A stretch of 64,000 nt of DNA from an uncultured Pelagibacteraceae bacterium (GCA_902588835.1 CACIQQ010000003.1:38246-102245); one strand, 5' to 3'; shown: positions 41,132 to 51,998, counted from the first letter of the stretch. Made by a program: numbers and translations. Notes: generated by a model not told the origin, from the sequence alone.

Positions 41132-42407
41132 CTAAATTTCCATTTTTTGAAAATTTGCTAATCATATGATCTGCATTTGTTATCTTATTATCAATTACTT
41201 TTTGTAAGTGGTTTAAAAAAACTGTTTCGTTATTTCCTTTTTTATTTAAAATATCTCTACTTTCTAAACCTTTTCTTGCCAAATTAAGTAGGATTGAAGA
41301 CCAATAATATAGATCTTTGCCCATTAATTGAGTGTTAAACCCTTTTTTTGGAGCTTCCAAATAAGCATTAATTATTTTGTCTTTATCCCATTTGGAAACT
41401 AATTCGTGAACTTCATCTAAATTTCCGTAAAGCATACCTATGTTAAAAGCGGGTCCTGCACACAAACATTCCCAGCCACATGAGTCCATAGATCTTATCT
41501 CAATATATTTTTTAAGTCTATTTTCAGTAAAAATTGTACTCAAATGAGTTGCTAAATCTTCTTGGGTCGGAAGTCTGTTGTCAATTTCATCGATTTTTCC
41601 TTCCATAAAATCTTTAAAAATATATTTTCTACCAGAAATGTATTGATCGTTATGTTTTAAAAATAATATTGGAAAATTTATTATAAAATCAGCATATTTT
41701 TCAAAATTTAAATTTTCCAAAAATAATTTGGGTAATCCAGCTCTTGAGGTACTTTGCCAAACTTTAGATCTATAAGATAAGTAGTTACTATTTTTTTTTT
41801 CAACAATTGAAGAGTTAGCAAAAAGGGAGATTGCAACAGGGACTATAGAATTAACTATCTTAAACTTTTTAACAAAATCTTCCTCAGAATTAAAATCTAT
41901 ATTAAGTTGAGTTCCACATGTTCGATACATCATGTCTAAACTTAACTCGCCACCTAAAGGCATATCTTGTGTCATTAGTTTATATCTTTGTTTTGGATTA
42001 TTTGGAATTTCTTTTAATTTTGATATAGGATCAAATCCTGCACTAACTATATTCATATTTAATTTTTTTGTTACTTGTTTGAGTTCAAATAAATAATTTT
42101 GTGACTCTGCGCATGCTTCATGCATATTATTTAACTTATCACCAGATAGCTCAATTTGATTACCTGGCTCTAAAGTAATATTTCTTCCACCTTTATTTAA
42201 AGCGACAATATTTTCTTTCTCAAAAACAGGATTCCACCCAAATTCCATTAGAGCTGAAAACATTTCTTTGATTTTAAAATAGTCAATTCTTTTGTTGTTA
42301 TTTTTATTGAATAAAAACTTTTCATGCTCCACACCAATCTTAAAATTTCTAGTATTTTTTATTCCAGACTTAAAATATTCAATAATTTCTTCTTTTTTGA
42401 CAAACAT
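41112..42407 (-). CDS. gshA: Glutamate-cysteine ligase
   Basis: GVEHEKFLF, LEPGNQIELSG, MYRTCGTQLNIDF, EIRSMDSCGWECLCAGPAFNIGMLY. Confidence 0.93.
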   Translation of the reverse strand: MFVKKEEIIEYFKSGIKNTRNFKIGVEHEKFLFNKNNNKRIDYFKIKEMFSALMEFGWNPVFEKENIVALNKGGRNITLEPGNQIELSGDKLNNMHEACAESQNYLFELKQVTKKLNMNIVSAGFDPISKLKEIPNNPKQRYKLMTQDMPLGGELSLDMMYRTCGTQLNIDFNSEEDFVKKFKIVNSIVPVAISLFANSSIVEKKNSNYLSYRSKVWQSTSRAGLPKLFLENLNFEKYADFIINFPILFLKHNDQYISGRKYIFKDFMEGKIDEIDNRLPTQEDLATHLSTIFTENRLKKYIEIRSMDSCGWECLCAGPAFNIGMLYGNLDEVHELVSKWDKDKIINAYLEAPKKGFNTQLMGKDLYYWSSILLNLARKGLESRDILNKKGNNETVFLNHLQKVIDNKITNADHMISKFSKNGNLDELYDK

Positions 42408-42428
42408 TTTTTTTGAAAACGAAATTTT

Positions 42429-42986
42429 TTAAAGTGAAGAATATGGTTTTCTAGCAAATATTCTTTTCACCATTGGTGCGAATTCCTCTAAACTCATGCT
42501 TTTGTATTCTGGATCAAAAGAACACTGATCATACTTTTCACAAAAATTTATTGTATCTTGATAATACTTATGGTCCTTATATTTTTCTCTTTTGTATCGA
42601 TCAGCACCTAGGTGATGGGCATAATAATACATTTGAAACTCACCGTGCTTTTCAATGATCCAATGTGTTTTTTCTGAAACATAAGGCTTTAAAACAGAAG
42701 CTGCGTACTCGGAGTGATTTAAAGGTGCTAATTCATCTCCAATATCATGCAATAAACATGCAACAACCATCTCTTCACTTTCATTATTTTTGAACGCTCT
42801 AGTAGCACTCTGCAAAGAATGCTCTAATCTTGTGATCTTGTAACCTTCTAAAGTTGTCGTCATTCTAGATAAAAAATTTAATATTCTGTCAGCTGTTTCG
42901 CCAACATACTCTTTTTCTAATTTATCTAGAAAAAGGTAGTCTTCCTTAGAGCCATTTTTCATTTCTGTAAAATTTACTTTTTTCAT
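42429..42986 (-). CDS. HD-domain protein, PhnZ-like or phosphohydrolase
   Basis: RLEHSLQSATRA, CLLHDIGDELAPLNHSEYAASVLKPYV. Confidence 0.75.
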   Translation of the reverse strand: MKKVNFTEMKNGSKEDYLFLDKLEKEYVGETADRILNFLSRMTTTLEGYKITRLEHSLQSATRAFKNNESEEMVVACLLHDIGDELAPLNHSEYAASVLKPYVSEKTHWIIEKHGEFQMYYYAHHLGADRYKREKYKDHKYYQDTINFCEKYDQCSFDPEYKSMSLEEFAPMVKRIFARKPYSSL

Positions 42987-42988
42987 AC

Positions 42989-44470
42989 TTAATTATTAGA
43001 CTTTGTACTCAATAAAGACAACTGTGTCACTTTATTATCACCTAAGTCATCAATTAATTTTACAGGGTAATCACCTGTAAAATAATGATCAGTTAATTGT
43101 GGGTACGTTGAGTTTCTTTTTTCATAACCCATTGCTCTATATAAACCATCAACACTTAAAAACTTTAAAGATTTTGCATCGATATATTTGCAAATCTCTT
43201 CATTAGTTTTGTTAGCTGCTAAAAGCTCTTTTTTTGTAGGTGTATCAACGCCGTAGAAGTCTGGGAATCTTATTTCAGGTGACGCAATTCTTACATGCAC
43301 CTCTTTTGCCCCAAAATCATATAACATTTTTACTATTTTATGTGAGGTCGTGCCCCTTACTAAAGAGTCATCAACTAAGACAATTTTTTTATTTTTGATT
43401 GTAGATTTATTTGCATTTAACTTTAATCTGACCCCAAGGCTTCTTATCTTTTGAGCTGGTTCAATAAAAGTTCTGCCCACATAATGATTTCTTATTAAAC
43501 CAAGATCAAAATTAATCTTTTCATGTTGGCTATAACCAATAGCTGCAGCATTCCCTGAGTCTGGAACAGGAACTACTAAATCTGCATCAATACTCGTTTC
43601 CTTTGCAAGCTCTAAACCAAAATTTTTTCTATACTCATACGCACATTTTCCATTTAAAATACTATCTGGTCTTGAAAAATAGATATATTCAAAGACACAC
43701 GGCCTAATTTTTTTTAATGGAAAAGGTTTTAAACTAATTAGTTTTTTATTTTCAACATAAACTATTTCACCATTTTCTACGTCTCTTATATATTTAGCTC
43801 CTATAATATCTAATGCACATGTTTCGGAGGCAAAAACATAAGAGTCTTTGAGTTTTCCAATTACTAAAGGTCTTATTCCAAAAGGATCTCTTACCCCGAT
43901 AAGCAAATCTCTTGCTAGCATTACAAGAGCATAACCCCCCTGTATTTGAAACAAAGCATCAATAATTTTGTCTATAACTTTTCCTCTTTTTGATCTTGCA
44001 ATTAACTGAACAATTGTTTCAGTATCAGATGTGGTATAAAAAATCGCACCATCTTCAACCAGTTTTTTTCTAAGAGTTATTGCATTTGTAAGATTACCAT
44101 TATGAGCCACGCCTATTCCTCCAGTATTAGTATCTGCGTAAAAAGGTTGAATATTTCTCAGTGTTGTCCCTCCAGTAGTACTGTATCTATTATGAGCAAT
44201 AGCAAAACTACCTGGTAAAGATTTTAAAACTTCTTCTTTATTAAAATTATCACCGACTAATCCGAACCTTTTTTCTGAGTGATATTTTTTTCCATCAAAG
44301 GTTACTACTCCACAACCTTCCTGCCCTCTATGTTGTAAAGCATGTAAACCAAGTGTAGAAAGCGTTGATGCATCTTGGTTATCACTTATACCAAAAACAC
44401 CACATTCCTCTTTAAGTTTTGGATTAAAGTTCTTGAACTTTCTCTTTAGTATCTTGATAATTTTCTTCAT
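42989..44470 (-). CDS. purF: Amidophosphoribosyltransferase
   Basis: EECGVFGI, LQHRGQEGCGV, VPDSGNAAAIGYS, VLVDDSLVRGTTSHKIV. Confidence 0.97.
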   Translation of the reverse strand: MKKIIKILKRKFKNFNPKLKEECGVFGISDNQDASTLSTLGLHALQHRGQEGCGVVTFDGKKYHSEKRFGLVGDNFNKEEVLKSLPGSFAIAHNRYSTTGGTTLRNIQPFYADTNTGGIGVAHNGNLTNAITLRKKLVEDGAIFYTTSDTETIVQLIARSKRGKVIDKIIDALFQIQGGYALVMLARDLLIGVRDPFGIRPLVIGKLKDSYVFASETCALDIIGAKYIRDVENGEIVYVENKKLISLKPFPLKKIRPCVFEYIYFSRPDSILNGKCAYEYRKNFGLELAKETSIDADLVVPVPDSGNAAAIGYSQHEKINFDLGLIRNHYVGRTFIEPAQKIRSLGVRLKLNANKSTIKNKKIVLVDDSLVRGTTSHKIVKMLYDFGAKEVHVRIASPEIRFPDFYGVDTPTKKELLAANKTNEEICKYIDAKSLKFLSVDGLYRAMGYEKRNSTYPQLTDHYFTGDYPVKLIDDLGDNKVTQLSLLSTKSNN

Positions 44471-44969
44471 TTGGGAATTCTTTAATTAAATAATTGCTTC
44501 CCTTGAGAACATAAGGAAAGCTAATTGATTGGTCAAGGTTTATTGGCCACTTATTATGATTATATATGATGTCTATAGTTGCAAAAATACATACTGAAAT
44601 AACGTAAGCTCTTAAAAATCCAAAAAAAAATCCAAATATTTTATCTAAAGTACCAATTCCCGAGTAACTTACTGCTTTACTGATTCCTTTGTTAATCATT
44701 AAAACAATGAATAAAACAATTATAAAAATACTTAGACCTAACGCAATATCTAAAACATATTCGTTGTCCAAAACGTCTTCAACAAAAGGTTTTGCTTTTG
44801 GAAATAGATAAAGCGCAACAACATATGAAAATAACCATTTACTAGCTGAAAGCACACTTAAAACAAAACCTTTAGAAGAACATTTAATTAAAGATAATAT
44901 TGTAAGAGTTAGATAAATAAGGTCGAACAATTGAAATTTATCTAAAAAATTCAAAAATTGATCAAACAT
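44424..44969 (-). CDS. cvpA: CvpA family protein
   Basis: 4-TM CvpA pattern upstream of purF. Confidence 0.87.
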   Translation of the reverse strand: MFDQFLNFLDKFQLFDLIYLTLTILSLIKCSSKGFVLSVLSASKWLFSYVVALYLFPKAKPFVEDVLDNEYVLDIALGLSIFIIVLFIVLMINKGISKAVSYSGIGTLDKIFGFFFGFLRAYVISVCIFATIDIIYNHNKWPINLDQSISFPYVLKGSNYLIKEFPNEENYQDTKEKVQEL

Positions 44970-47358
44970 TTATTCTTTTTTCAAATGGCTGAATGTATAA
45001 AATTAGACTTGGTAATAAAGTAAGTACTAGTATCATTGCTAAAAACATAGCAATTCCTGTAAAAACTCCAAAATAAATTGTTGGAATGAAATTTGAAAGA
45101 ACAAGTATTGAGAAACCAAAAATTATAGTAATTGAGGTATTTAATATTGCTACGCCTACAGTAGAGTGGCACAATCGTATCGAATCATCATAGCTTTTAT
45201 TCTTTTCATATTCCTCTTTGAAACGATAAATGTAGTGAATACTGTTATCAACAGCAATACCAATTGTAATCGCCGCGATAGTTATAGTCATCATGTCAAG
45301 AGGAATACCTAATACCCCTATTAAGCCCAAAATTGTGAATGCAGCAATAAAATTTGGAATAACTCCGATTAAAGAAATTTTTAAATTTCTAAATAATACT
45401 AAAAACATTGCCATTATTCCACACATAACAAGGCCTAAAGTTAATATTTGAGATTTAAATAAACTTTGTAAAAGATTATTAAATAAAATTAGAACACCAC
45501 CTAATTTAAATTCCTCTTTACTTAAACCAATTTTATTCTGCATATCAAAATTAATCTTTTTAATTAATTCATTTCTTCTTAAATCTTTGGATGAATCCTT
45601 TATTCTCAAGCTTATTCTTGCTTCATCATCTTTAATTGAAATATAAGGATCAATAATTTCACTTTTAACTGTTTCAGGAATTTTACTATATAAGACCCCC
45701 ATCTCTAAAGTTCCTAGTTCTTTGTTATTATTTAATTTTGTAGCTACTTGAATAATCGATGAAAAAGATAGTACTTTTCCAACGTGTTCCGTATTTTCTA
45801 AATAATTATGTACTTTATTAATCTTATCGATTTTATCTTTTGTAAACCAATACTTACTTTCATCACCACCTTCATCATCCCAGTCCTTAAACTCATCATC
45901 TTCATCAATTTTATCATTTTCCTTGCCAGAAAATTTTAAAATAATTTCCAAAGGTGTTGTTCCACCAAGCTTTTCATCAATTAATTTCATGCCTTGATAA
46001 ATTTCAGTATCTTTACTAAAATAATTGATAAAACTATTTTCAACTTTTAATTTTGATATTCCAAAAATACTGAAAATTATTAAAAAAATTGAAACGATGA
46101 ATACTAAATTTGTTTTTTCTATTGAAAGTTTAGAAAGTGGATTAGTTAAAAAAGACAAAGATTTTTCATGAATATCGATTTCTTTTGAATAAAAAATTCC
46201 CAGTAAAGCAGGAAGTAATGTGAAGGTAATTAAAAATGAAGTCATCAATCCAAAAGTCATCATCCAACCGAAATCAATGATTGGTTTAATGCCACTAAAA
46301 ATCAGAGATAGAAAAGCGCAAATTGTTGTTAAAACTGTATAAAGTATAGGCCAGACCATTTTAGATGTTGTGATTTTTAAAACTTCGTAATTATTTAGAT
46401 CTGAATGAGTTTTAGCTAGTTGAATATATCTTGTGCTTATGTGAATGTTCATAGCCATTGTGAGTATCAACATCATAGCTATAAAATTTGATGATATTAC
46501 TGTAACCTTCCAATTCATCAGACCTAAAAATCCAACCATTATTATCACTGCAAAAAAACAACTTGAAATTGGGATTGTAATCCAAAGAACTTTTCTAAAA
46601 ACAAACCACAAAGTAATTATAATAAAAGCAAAAACACCGATACCAAAGACAATTATATCCTTCTTAATAAATGTCATCATATCATCGGCTATCATAGGTA
46701 TTCCTCCTAAATGAATTCTTCCAATTTCTTTGAAAGAGTCAATTACCTCTCTTATTTCTTTAATATTTTCATGATTTTCAGATTTAAGTTTATCTTTGTA
46801 TTCCTCAAATTCTTTTTCATTATCAAACGCAGATGACTCTAAAACTTTTTTTCTTTTTAAATTAACTATAATACCCGTGGTTGTTGCATCTTCACTTATC
46901 ACCAAGTTTTTAAAAACTGGACTATTTAAAATTTCATTAAATGCTCTGTCTTTATCTATATTTTCATCTTTCAAAGTTCTGAAATTTTTAATACGATCCA
47001 TAAGTGGTTCATCAGAACTTTCAAGTAAAGGTACATCTAATATTGTGACGACACTATGAACCCAATCCAGACTCTGTACTTTGTATTTTAAACTTAGGAT
47101 ATTGTTGATTGAGCTCTCAGAAGTTAAAGCTTCTTTCGGTGTAAAGGTAAGTACTAAAAAATCCTTAGATTTATACCTTTGATTAATCTCTTTAAGGTAT
47201 TCTAAATCTGGATCCCCCTCTATAAGTAAAGTTTCTGAAGATGCATCTAGTCTAAAATCCTTAGTATTAATTAAAAAAAAAGAGGTAACCAAAATTAATA
47301 TTAAAAAAACTATACGTGGATTCTTTAAAATTAATGATTGGTATATATTTGAAAACAT
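44962..47358 (-). CDS. RND/MMPL-family exporter
   Basis: Two sets of TM helices; GIAVDNSIHYIYRFKEE, LGGVLILFNNLL. Confidence 0.87.
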   Translation of the reverse strand: MFSNIYQSLILKNPRIVFLILILVTSFFLINTKDFRLDASSETLLIEGDPDLEYLKEINQRYKSKDFLVLTFTPKEALTSESSINNILSLKYKVQSLDWVHSVVTILDVPLLESSDEPLMDRIKNFRTLKDENIDKDRAFNEILNSPVFKNLVISEDATTTGIIVNLKRKKVLESSAFDNEKEFEEYKDKLKSENHENIKEIREVIDSFKEIGRIHLGGIPMIADDMMTFIKKDIIVFGIGVFAFIIITLWFVFRKVLWITIPISSCFFAVIIMVGFLGLMNWKVTVISSNFIAMMLILTMAMNIHISTRYIQLAKTHSDLNNYEVLKITTSKMVWPILYTVLTTICAFLSLIFSGIKPIIDFGWMMTFGLMTSFLITFTLLPALLGIFYSKEIDIHEKSLSFLTNPLSKLSIEKTNLVFIVSIFLIIFSIFGISKLKVENSFINYFSKDTEIYQGMKLIDEKLGGTTPLEIILKFSGKENDKIDEDDEFKDWDDEGGDESKYWFTKDKIDKINKVHNYLENTEHVGKVLSFSSIIQVATKLNNNKELGTLEMGVLYSKIPETVKSEIIDPYISIKDDEARISLRIKDSSKDLRRNELIKKINFDMQNKIGLSKEEFKLGGVLILFNNLLQSLFKSQILTLGLVMCGIMAMFLVLFRNLKISLIGVIPNFIAAFTILGLIGVLGIPLDMMTITIAAITIGIAVDNSIHYIYRFKEEYEKNKSYDDSIRLCHSTVGVAILNTSITIIFGFSILVLSNFIPTIYFGVFTGIAMFLAMILVLTLLPSLILYIQPFEKRINV

Positions 47359-47379
47359 TACTAAATATATATCTTATAT

Positions 47380-48795
47380 TTAATTATTTGTAGCATCATT
47401 AAATTTAGTAAACATTTCCTCAAATTCTAATGTGATTTTGCCGGTAGGACCATGTCTTTGTTTACCAATGATTAATTCTGCTAAATGCGAAATTTCATTC
47501 ATTTTGGCTTGCCATTCTGCATGTTCAACAGTCGCAGGCCTAGGTTCTTTACTTTTTAGATAGTAAGATTCTCTATATACAAACATTACAACATCTGCAT
47601 CTTGCTCAATTGATCCAGACTCTCTTAAATCAGACAATAAAGGTTTTTTATCATCTCTTGTTTCAACTGCTCTAGATAACTGTGAAAGAGCCAAAACAGG
47701 TACAGCAAGTTCTTTTGCAAGAGCTTTAAGTCCTTGTGTAATTTCAGAAATCTCTTGAACTCTTCCTTCTTTAAAATTTGATGCCCTCATTAATTGTATA
47801 TAATCAACTACAACCATATCTAAACCATATAGTCTTTTAATTCTTCTAGCTCTATTAGACAGTGCCGCAATGGTGATTGCTGGTGTTTCATCTATATAAA
47901 GTGGCAATTCTGAAATATTTTTTGATGTTTCTAAAAATTGCTCGAATTGCTCTTCAGATATTTTTCCTCTTCTAATATCGTTTGATTTTATTCTTGATTG
48001 TTCAGCTAAGATTCTCGTTGATAATTGTTCTGAAGACATCTCAAGAGAAAAAAAAGCTATACAAGACTTTCTGTTTGTTTTTTGAATACTTGTTGCTGCA
48101 TTAAATGCAATATTAGTTGCTAAAGCAGTTTTACCCATGGCTGGCCTTCCAGCAATAATTACTAAATCAGATTTATGTAAACCACCTAATCTGTCGTCGA
48201 GATCTCGTAAGCCTGTAGGAACACCAACGATACCTTCTTCATTTTTGTATGCATTAGAAGCCATATCAATTGTCTGTCTCACAGCTTCATCAAATTTAAT
48301 TATATTTGAATTAAAAGATCCTTTTTCAGCAAGATCATAAAGTATTTTTTCTGAGCTCTCTATTATAGATTTCCCATTTATATTTATGTCGTTTAATTTA
48401 GCTGTATCAATAATATTTTCAGAAATTTTGATAAGTTCTCTTCGTACGAACATATCATAAATAATTTTTGAATATTCTATAGCCTGTCTGGATGATGTTG
48501 AAAATTTCGTTATTTTGATCAAATACTCAGGTACATTCAGATCATCATTTTCATTTTCAAAATAATTTTTAAGGGTAATAGGATTTGCCAATAGTCCTTT
48601 GTAAATAAGATTTTGAATAGATCCAAATATTTTCTGGTGAAGTGGATCAAAAAAATTTTTATCAGATATTATACCTGTGATTTCATCAAAAATTTCATTT
48701 TGAGTTAAAATAGACCCTATAACTGATTGTTCAGCTTCGATATTGTTAGGAAGTTCTTTGAAGTTACTTTGTACAAGGTTTAAACTTTTATTCAC
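47380..48795 (-). CDS. dnaB: Replicative DNA helicase
   Basis: IIAGRPAMGKTALATNIA, DYIQLM, LSDLRESGSIEQDADVVMFVYR. Confidence 0.97.
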   Translation of the reverse strand: MNKSLNLVQSNFKELPNNIEAEQSVIGSILTQNEIFDEITGIISDKNFFDPLHQKIFGSIQNLIYKGLLANPITLKNYFENENDDLNVPEYLIKITKFSTSSRQAIEYSKIIYDMFVRRELIKISENIIDTAKLNDININGKSIIESSEKILYDLAEKGSFNSNIIKFDEAVRQTIDMASNAYKNEEGIVGVPTGLRDLDDRLGGLHKSDLVIIAGRPAMGKTALATNIAFNAATSIQKTNRKSCIAFFSLEMSSEQLSTRILAEQSRIKSNDIRRGKISEEQFEQFLETSKNISELPLYIDETPAITIAALSNRARRIKRLYGLDMVVVDYIQLMRASNFKEGRVQEISEITQGLKALAKELAVPVLALSQLSRAVETRDDKKPLLSDLRESGSIEQDADVVMFVYRESYYLKSKEPRPATVEHAEWQAKMNEISHLAELIIGKQRHGPTGKITLEFEEMFTKFNDATNN

Positions 48796-48864
48796 ACCCT
48801 ATATTACAGTCTTAGGATATTAAAGAATAGCATTAAAATTATATGGGGAAAAAATTGTATAAAA

Positions 48865-49323
48865 TTATTTAATATTATCTTCAGAAATAACTTTAATTTT
48901 AATATCTGCTTGAACCTCTGAGTGAAGATTTATTTTTACTCTGAAGGTTCCTAAAGATTTAATTTCATTTAAAGGTTGTATTAGAGAAGGTTTAACATTT
49001 AATTTCTCTTTGTTGTTAATCAGCTTTGATATTTCGGTTGGTTTAATTGATCCATAAAGATCATTATTTTCAGTCACTAACTTTTTTACCTCATAAGTTT
49101 TATTATTTAAGTTTTCAAAAATTTGTTTTGCTTGTTTTTTCTTCTCTTGATCTTTCTTATTTAATTCAGACTTTATTTTTTCAACTTCTTTTATATTCTC
49201 CTTAGATGCGTAAAGAGCTTTTTTATTTAAAATAAGATAATTACGCGCAAACCCTCTTTTTACGTCTTTCACTTCGCCTATAGACCCAATCTTTGATATG
49301 TTTTCAAGTAATATTACTTTCAT
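48865..49323 (-). CDS. rplI: 50S ribosomal protein L9
   Basis: MKVILLENISKIGSIGEVKDVKRGFARNYLI. Confidence 0.97.
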   Translation of the reverse strand: MKVILLENISKIGSIGEVKDVKRGFARNYLILNKKALYASKENIKEVEKIKSELNKKDQEKKKQAKQIFENLNNKTYEVKKLVTENNDLYGSIKPTEISKLINNKEKLNVKPSLIQPLNEIKSLGTFRVKINLHSEVQADIKIKVISEDNIK

Positions 49324-49333
49324 AATTATTTTT

Positions 49334-49606
49334 TTAAATTAGCGCTAAATTTCTGGCTCTTTTTATTGATAGAGATAGCTCTCTTTGTTTTTTTTGTGAC
49401 ACATTTGTAATTCTTGATGGAAGAATTTTTCCATTCTCTGATACAAATCTTTTAAGTAACTTTATATTTTTATAGTCAACCTTAGGAGCATTTTTAATAG
49501 ATAAAGGACAACTTTTTTTAAATTTATATTTGTTTGGTTGAAATATACTTAATTTTGAAAAACTACTTGTCTTTGCTTTTTTGGAGTTATTTCTTTTATT
49601 TTTCAT
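49334..49606 (-). CDS. rpsR: 30S ribosomal protein S18
   Basis: [50 protein letters not shown]. Confidence 0.96.
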   Translation of the reverse strand: MKNKRNNSKKAKTSSFSKLSIFQPNKYKFKKSCPLSIKNAPKVDYKNIKLLKRFVSENGKILPSRITNVSQKKQRELSLSIKRARNLALI

Positions 49607-49961
49607 CTATCTTTTTCTTTGATTTTTTAAATTCGTCATTTTCATCTTTTAAAAAGTAATTCTCTTTTAGATCAAAGTTTTTTACTTTTATTGTAACATA
49701 ACGTAAAAGATTTTTGTCTATTCTCTCACTTTTTTCTAATTCTTTTATCATGTCACCACTTCCTTTAATCTTAAAATGTATATAGTTTCCCTTTTTATTC
49801 TTTTTTATTAAATAAGACAAATTAAGCAAACCCCATTCCTGGGTTTGAACTAGGTCACCTTTATTATCTTGTATTAACTTTGAATATTTTTCTATAATAT
49901 TCTTTATTTGACCAGGACTAATGTCTTGCCTAGCTATTATTGTATGTTCGTACAAATTCAT
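49596..49961 (-). CDS. rpsF: 30S ribosomal protein S6
   Basis: [38 protein letters not shown]. Confidence 0.95.
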   Translation of the reverse strand: MNLYEHTIIARQDISPGQIKNIIEKYSKLIQDNKGDLVQTQEWGLLNLSYLIKKNKKGNYIHFKIKGSGDMIKELEKSERIDKNLLRYVTIKVKNFDLKENYFLKDENDEFKKSKKKIDEK

Positions 49962-50036
49962 TATTTATTATATATAAAAAAAATTGATATACTATTATAA
50001 TACTTTCATTACAAGACAAAAATAAGAGTTAAAAAG

Positions 50037-50966
50037 ATGTTTTCATTAGTTTTTCCAGGTCAAGGATCACAAAAAATTGGAATGGTTAGAGAGTTTTATG
50101 AAAAATATGATTTAACAAAACAATTATTTAAAGACGCGGATGCTATTTTAAATACACCTATTTCAAAAATAATCTTTGAAGGACCTGATGAAAAATTAAA
50201 TTTAACTGAGAACACTCAACCTGCAATTTTCCTCGCAAGTTATTGTATATTTGAAATTATGAAAAAAGAGTATGGATATAATTTTGAAAAATTTAAATAT
50301 TTTGCTGGACATTCTTTAGGAGAATATTCAGCTCTGGCTTGCTCTGGAGCGATAAAATTTGAAGATGCTATAAAAATTCTTCAGCAAAGAGGAAAGTCTA
50401 TGCAAGAGGCAATACCTAATGGCAGTGGAGGAATGTTAGTTGTTTTAGGAATTTCCTCAAAAGAATTAGAAAAAAACCTGAAAGAAAATAACAATAGTTA
50501 TGAATGTTATGTTGCTAATGATAATTCACAGTTACAGGTGGTAGTTAGTGGACTAAAAAAGGATATTGAATTACTTTCTAATGACTTAAGTAAAAAAAAA
50601 ATTAAAAATATTAAACTAAATGTTAGTGCACCTTTTCATTGTAAACTTATGAAACCAGCATCAGAAAAAATGGAAAATTACATTAACAATTTGAGTATAA
50701 ATAAATTGGAAAGGCCCATCATATCAAATGTTACTGCAAAAGAAGTTTTAATACCTGAGGAAATAAAGAGACTTTTAATTTCGCAAATAGAAAAAAAAGT
50801 ACGATGGTTAGAAAGTGTTGAATATATGATTAATAATGGTGTAAAAAATTTTGTGGAAATTGGACCAGGAAAAGTGTTATCAGGGTTAATTAAAAGAATA
50901 AATAAGGATGTTAAAGTAAGTTCAATAAATAATGAAGATGATATAAAGTTATTAGTTAATGATTAA
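50037..50966 (+). CDS. fabD: Malonyl-CoA-ACP transacylase
   Basis: VFPGQGSQKIGM, AGHSLGEYSAL, FVEIGPGKVLSGL. Confidence 0.97.
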   Translation: MFSLVFPGQGSQKIGMVREFYEKYDLTKQLFKDADAILNTPISKIIFEGPDEKLNLTENTQPAIFLASYCIFEIMKKEYGYNFEKFKYFAGHSLGEYSALACSGAIKFEDAIKILQQRGKSMQEAIPNGSGGMLVVLGISSKELEKNLKENNNSYECYVANDNSQLQVVVSGLKKDIELLSNDLSKKKIKNIKLNVSAPFHCKLMKPASEKMENYINNLSINKLERPIISNVTAKEVLIPEEIKRLLISQIEKKVRWLESVEYMINNGVKNFVEIGPGKVLSGLIKRINKDVKVSSINNEDDIKLLVND

Positions 50967-51696
50967 TCTAAAAAATAAAAAAACTGTTATTACCGGGGCA
51001 ACAGGAGGTATTGGAAATTCGATCGTTGAAAATTTTTTTAATCATGGAGCAAAAATACTTGGCACAGGCACAAATGATGAAAAACTTCACACACTACAAA
51101 AAAAATTTAGCGGAATTATCTTGCAAAAATTTGATATTTCTAAACATGGTGAAATAGAAAAGTTTGTTGATAATGTTTGTGAGCAATTAGGAGGATGTCC
51201 AGATATACTAATCAATAATGCGGGAATTACAAAAGATAACTTATCTTTAAGAATGTCACTCGAGGAGTGGAAACAAGTAATAGATATAAATTTAACTTCT
51301 ACATTTTTATTATGTAAATTTTTTTTAAAAAAGATGATTAAAAATAAATATGGAAAAATAATTAATATTACCTCCGTAGTCGGTCACACAGGAAATGTGG
51401 GTCAGGCAAATTATACTGCATCCAAATCTGGCATTATAGGTATGAGCAAAAGTTTGGCGTTAGAATACGCTAAAAAAAATATTAATATTAATTGTATATC
51501 ACCCGGATTTATAAAAACTAATATGACAGACAAAATTGATCCAAAGTTTAAAGAGTTAATTTTAACGAAAATTCCATCAAATAGACTTGGTGAACCATCG
51601 GATGTAGCCAATGTAGCAGCATTTTTGTCCTCAGAAATGTCAAATTACATAACGGGTGAAACAATTCATGTAAATGGGGGTATGTATTTGTGTTGA
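50959..51696 (+). CDS. fabG: 3-oxoacyl-ACP reductase
   Basis: TGATGGIGNSI, NNAGITKDNL, YTASKSGIIGMSKSLA, GETIHVNGGMYL. Confidence 0.97.
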   Translation: MINLKNKKTVITGATGGIGNSIVENFFNHGAKILGTGTNDEKLHTLQKKFSGIILQKFDISKHGEIEKFVDNVCEQLGGCPDILINNAGITKDNLSLRMSLEEWKQVIDINLTSTFLLCKFFLKKMIKNKYGKIINITSVVGHTGNVGQANYTASKSGIIGMSKSLALEYAKKNININCISPGFIKTNMTDKIDPKFKELILTKIPSNRLGEPSDVANVAAFLSSEMSNYITGETIHVNGGMYLC

Positions 51697-51720
51697 CAAA
51701 AGTTGTTTTTTATTTATTAA
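51693..51720 (+). promoter_or_regulatory. Putative sigma-70 promoter for acpP
   Basis: Consensus -35 TTGACA (51693-51698), 16-nt spacer, TATTAA (51715-51720) upstream of acpP ATG 51745. Confidence 0.5.
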
Positions 51721-51744
51721 GAAAAAATCAAACAAAGGATCAAA

Positions 51745-51984
51745 ATGGCAGAAGACGTATCAAATAAAGTAAAAAAAATTGTTGCAGATCACCTAGGTAT
51801 CGATGAAGCCAAAGTAACAGAGGAAGCAAGTTTCATTGACGATTTAGGAGCTGATAGTTTAGATACTGTAGAATTAGTAATGGCTTTCGAAGAGGAATTC
51901 GGATCTGAAATTTCAGACAGCGAAGCAGAAAAAATTCTAACAGTAGGTGATGCAATTAAATTTATTGAAAATAAAAGTAATTAA
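51745..51984 (+). CDS. acpP: Acyl carrier protein
   Basis: [21 protein letters not shown] phosphopantetheine site. Confidence 0.98.
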   Translation: MAEDVSNKVKKIVADHLGIDEAKVTEEASFIDDLGADSLDTVELVMAFEEEFGSEISDSEAEKILTVGDAIKFIENKSN

Positions 51985-51998
51985 TTTTTCACGCCCCA

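Noticed and set aside
46445-47059. Plus-strand ORFs opposite the RND/MMPL exporter
   Set aside because: Hydrophobic-codon shadow of a supported membrane-protein CDS.
49983-50001. TTGATA...TATAAT upstream of fabD as a promoter
   Set aside because: A TATAAT is present at 49996-50001, but TTGATA is far too close (7-nt spacing) and no good -35 sits at 16-18 nt.
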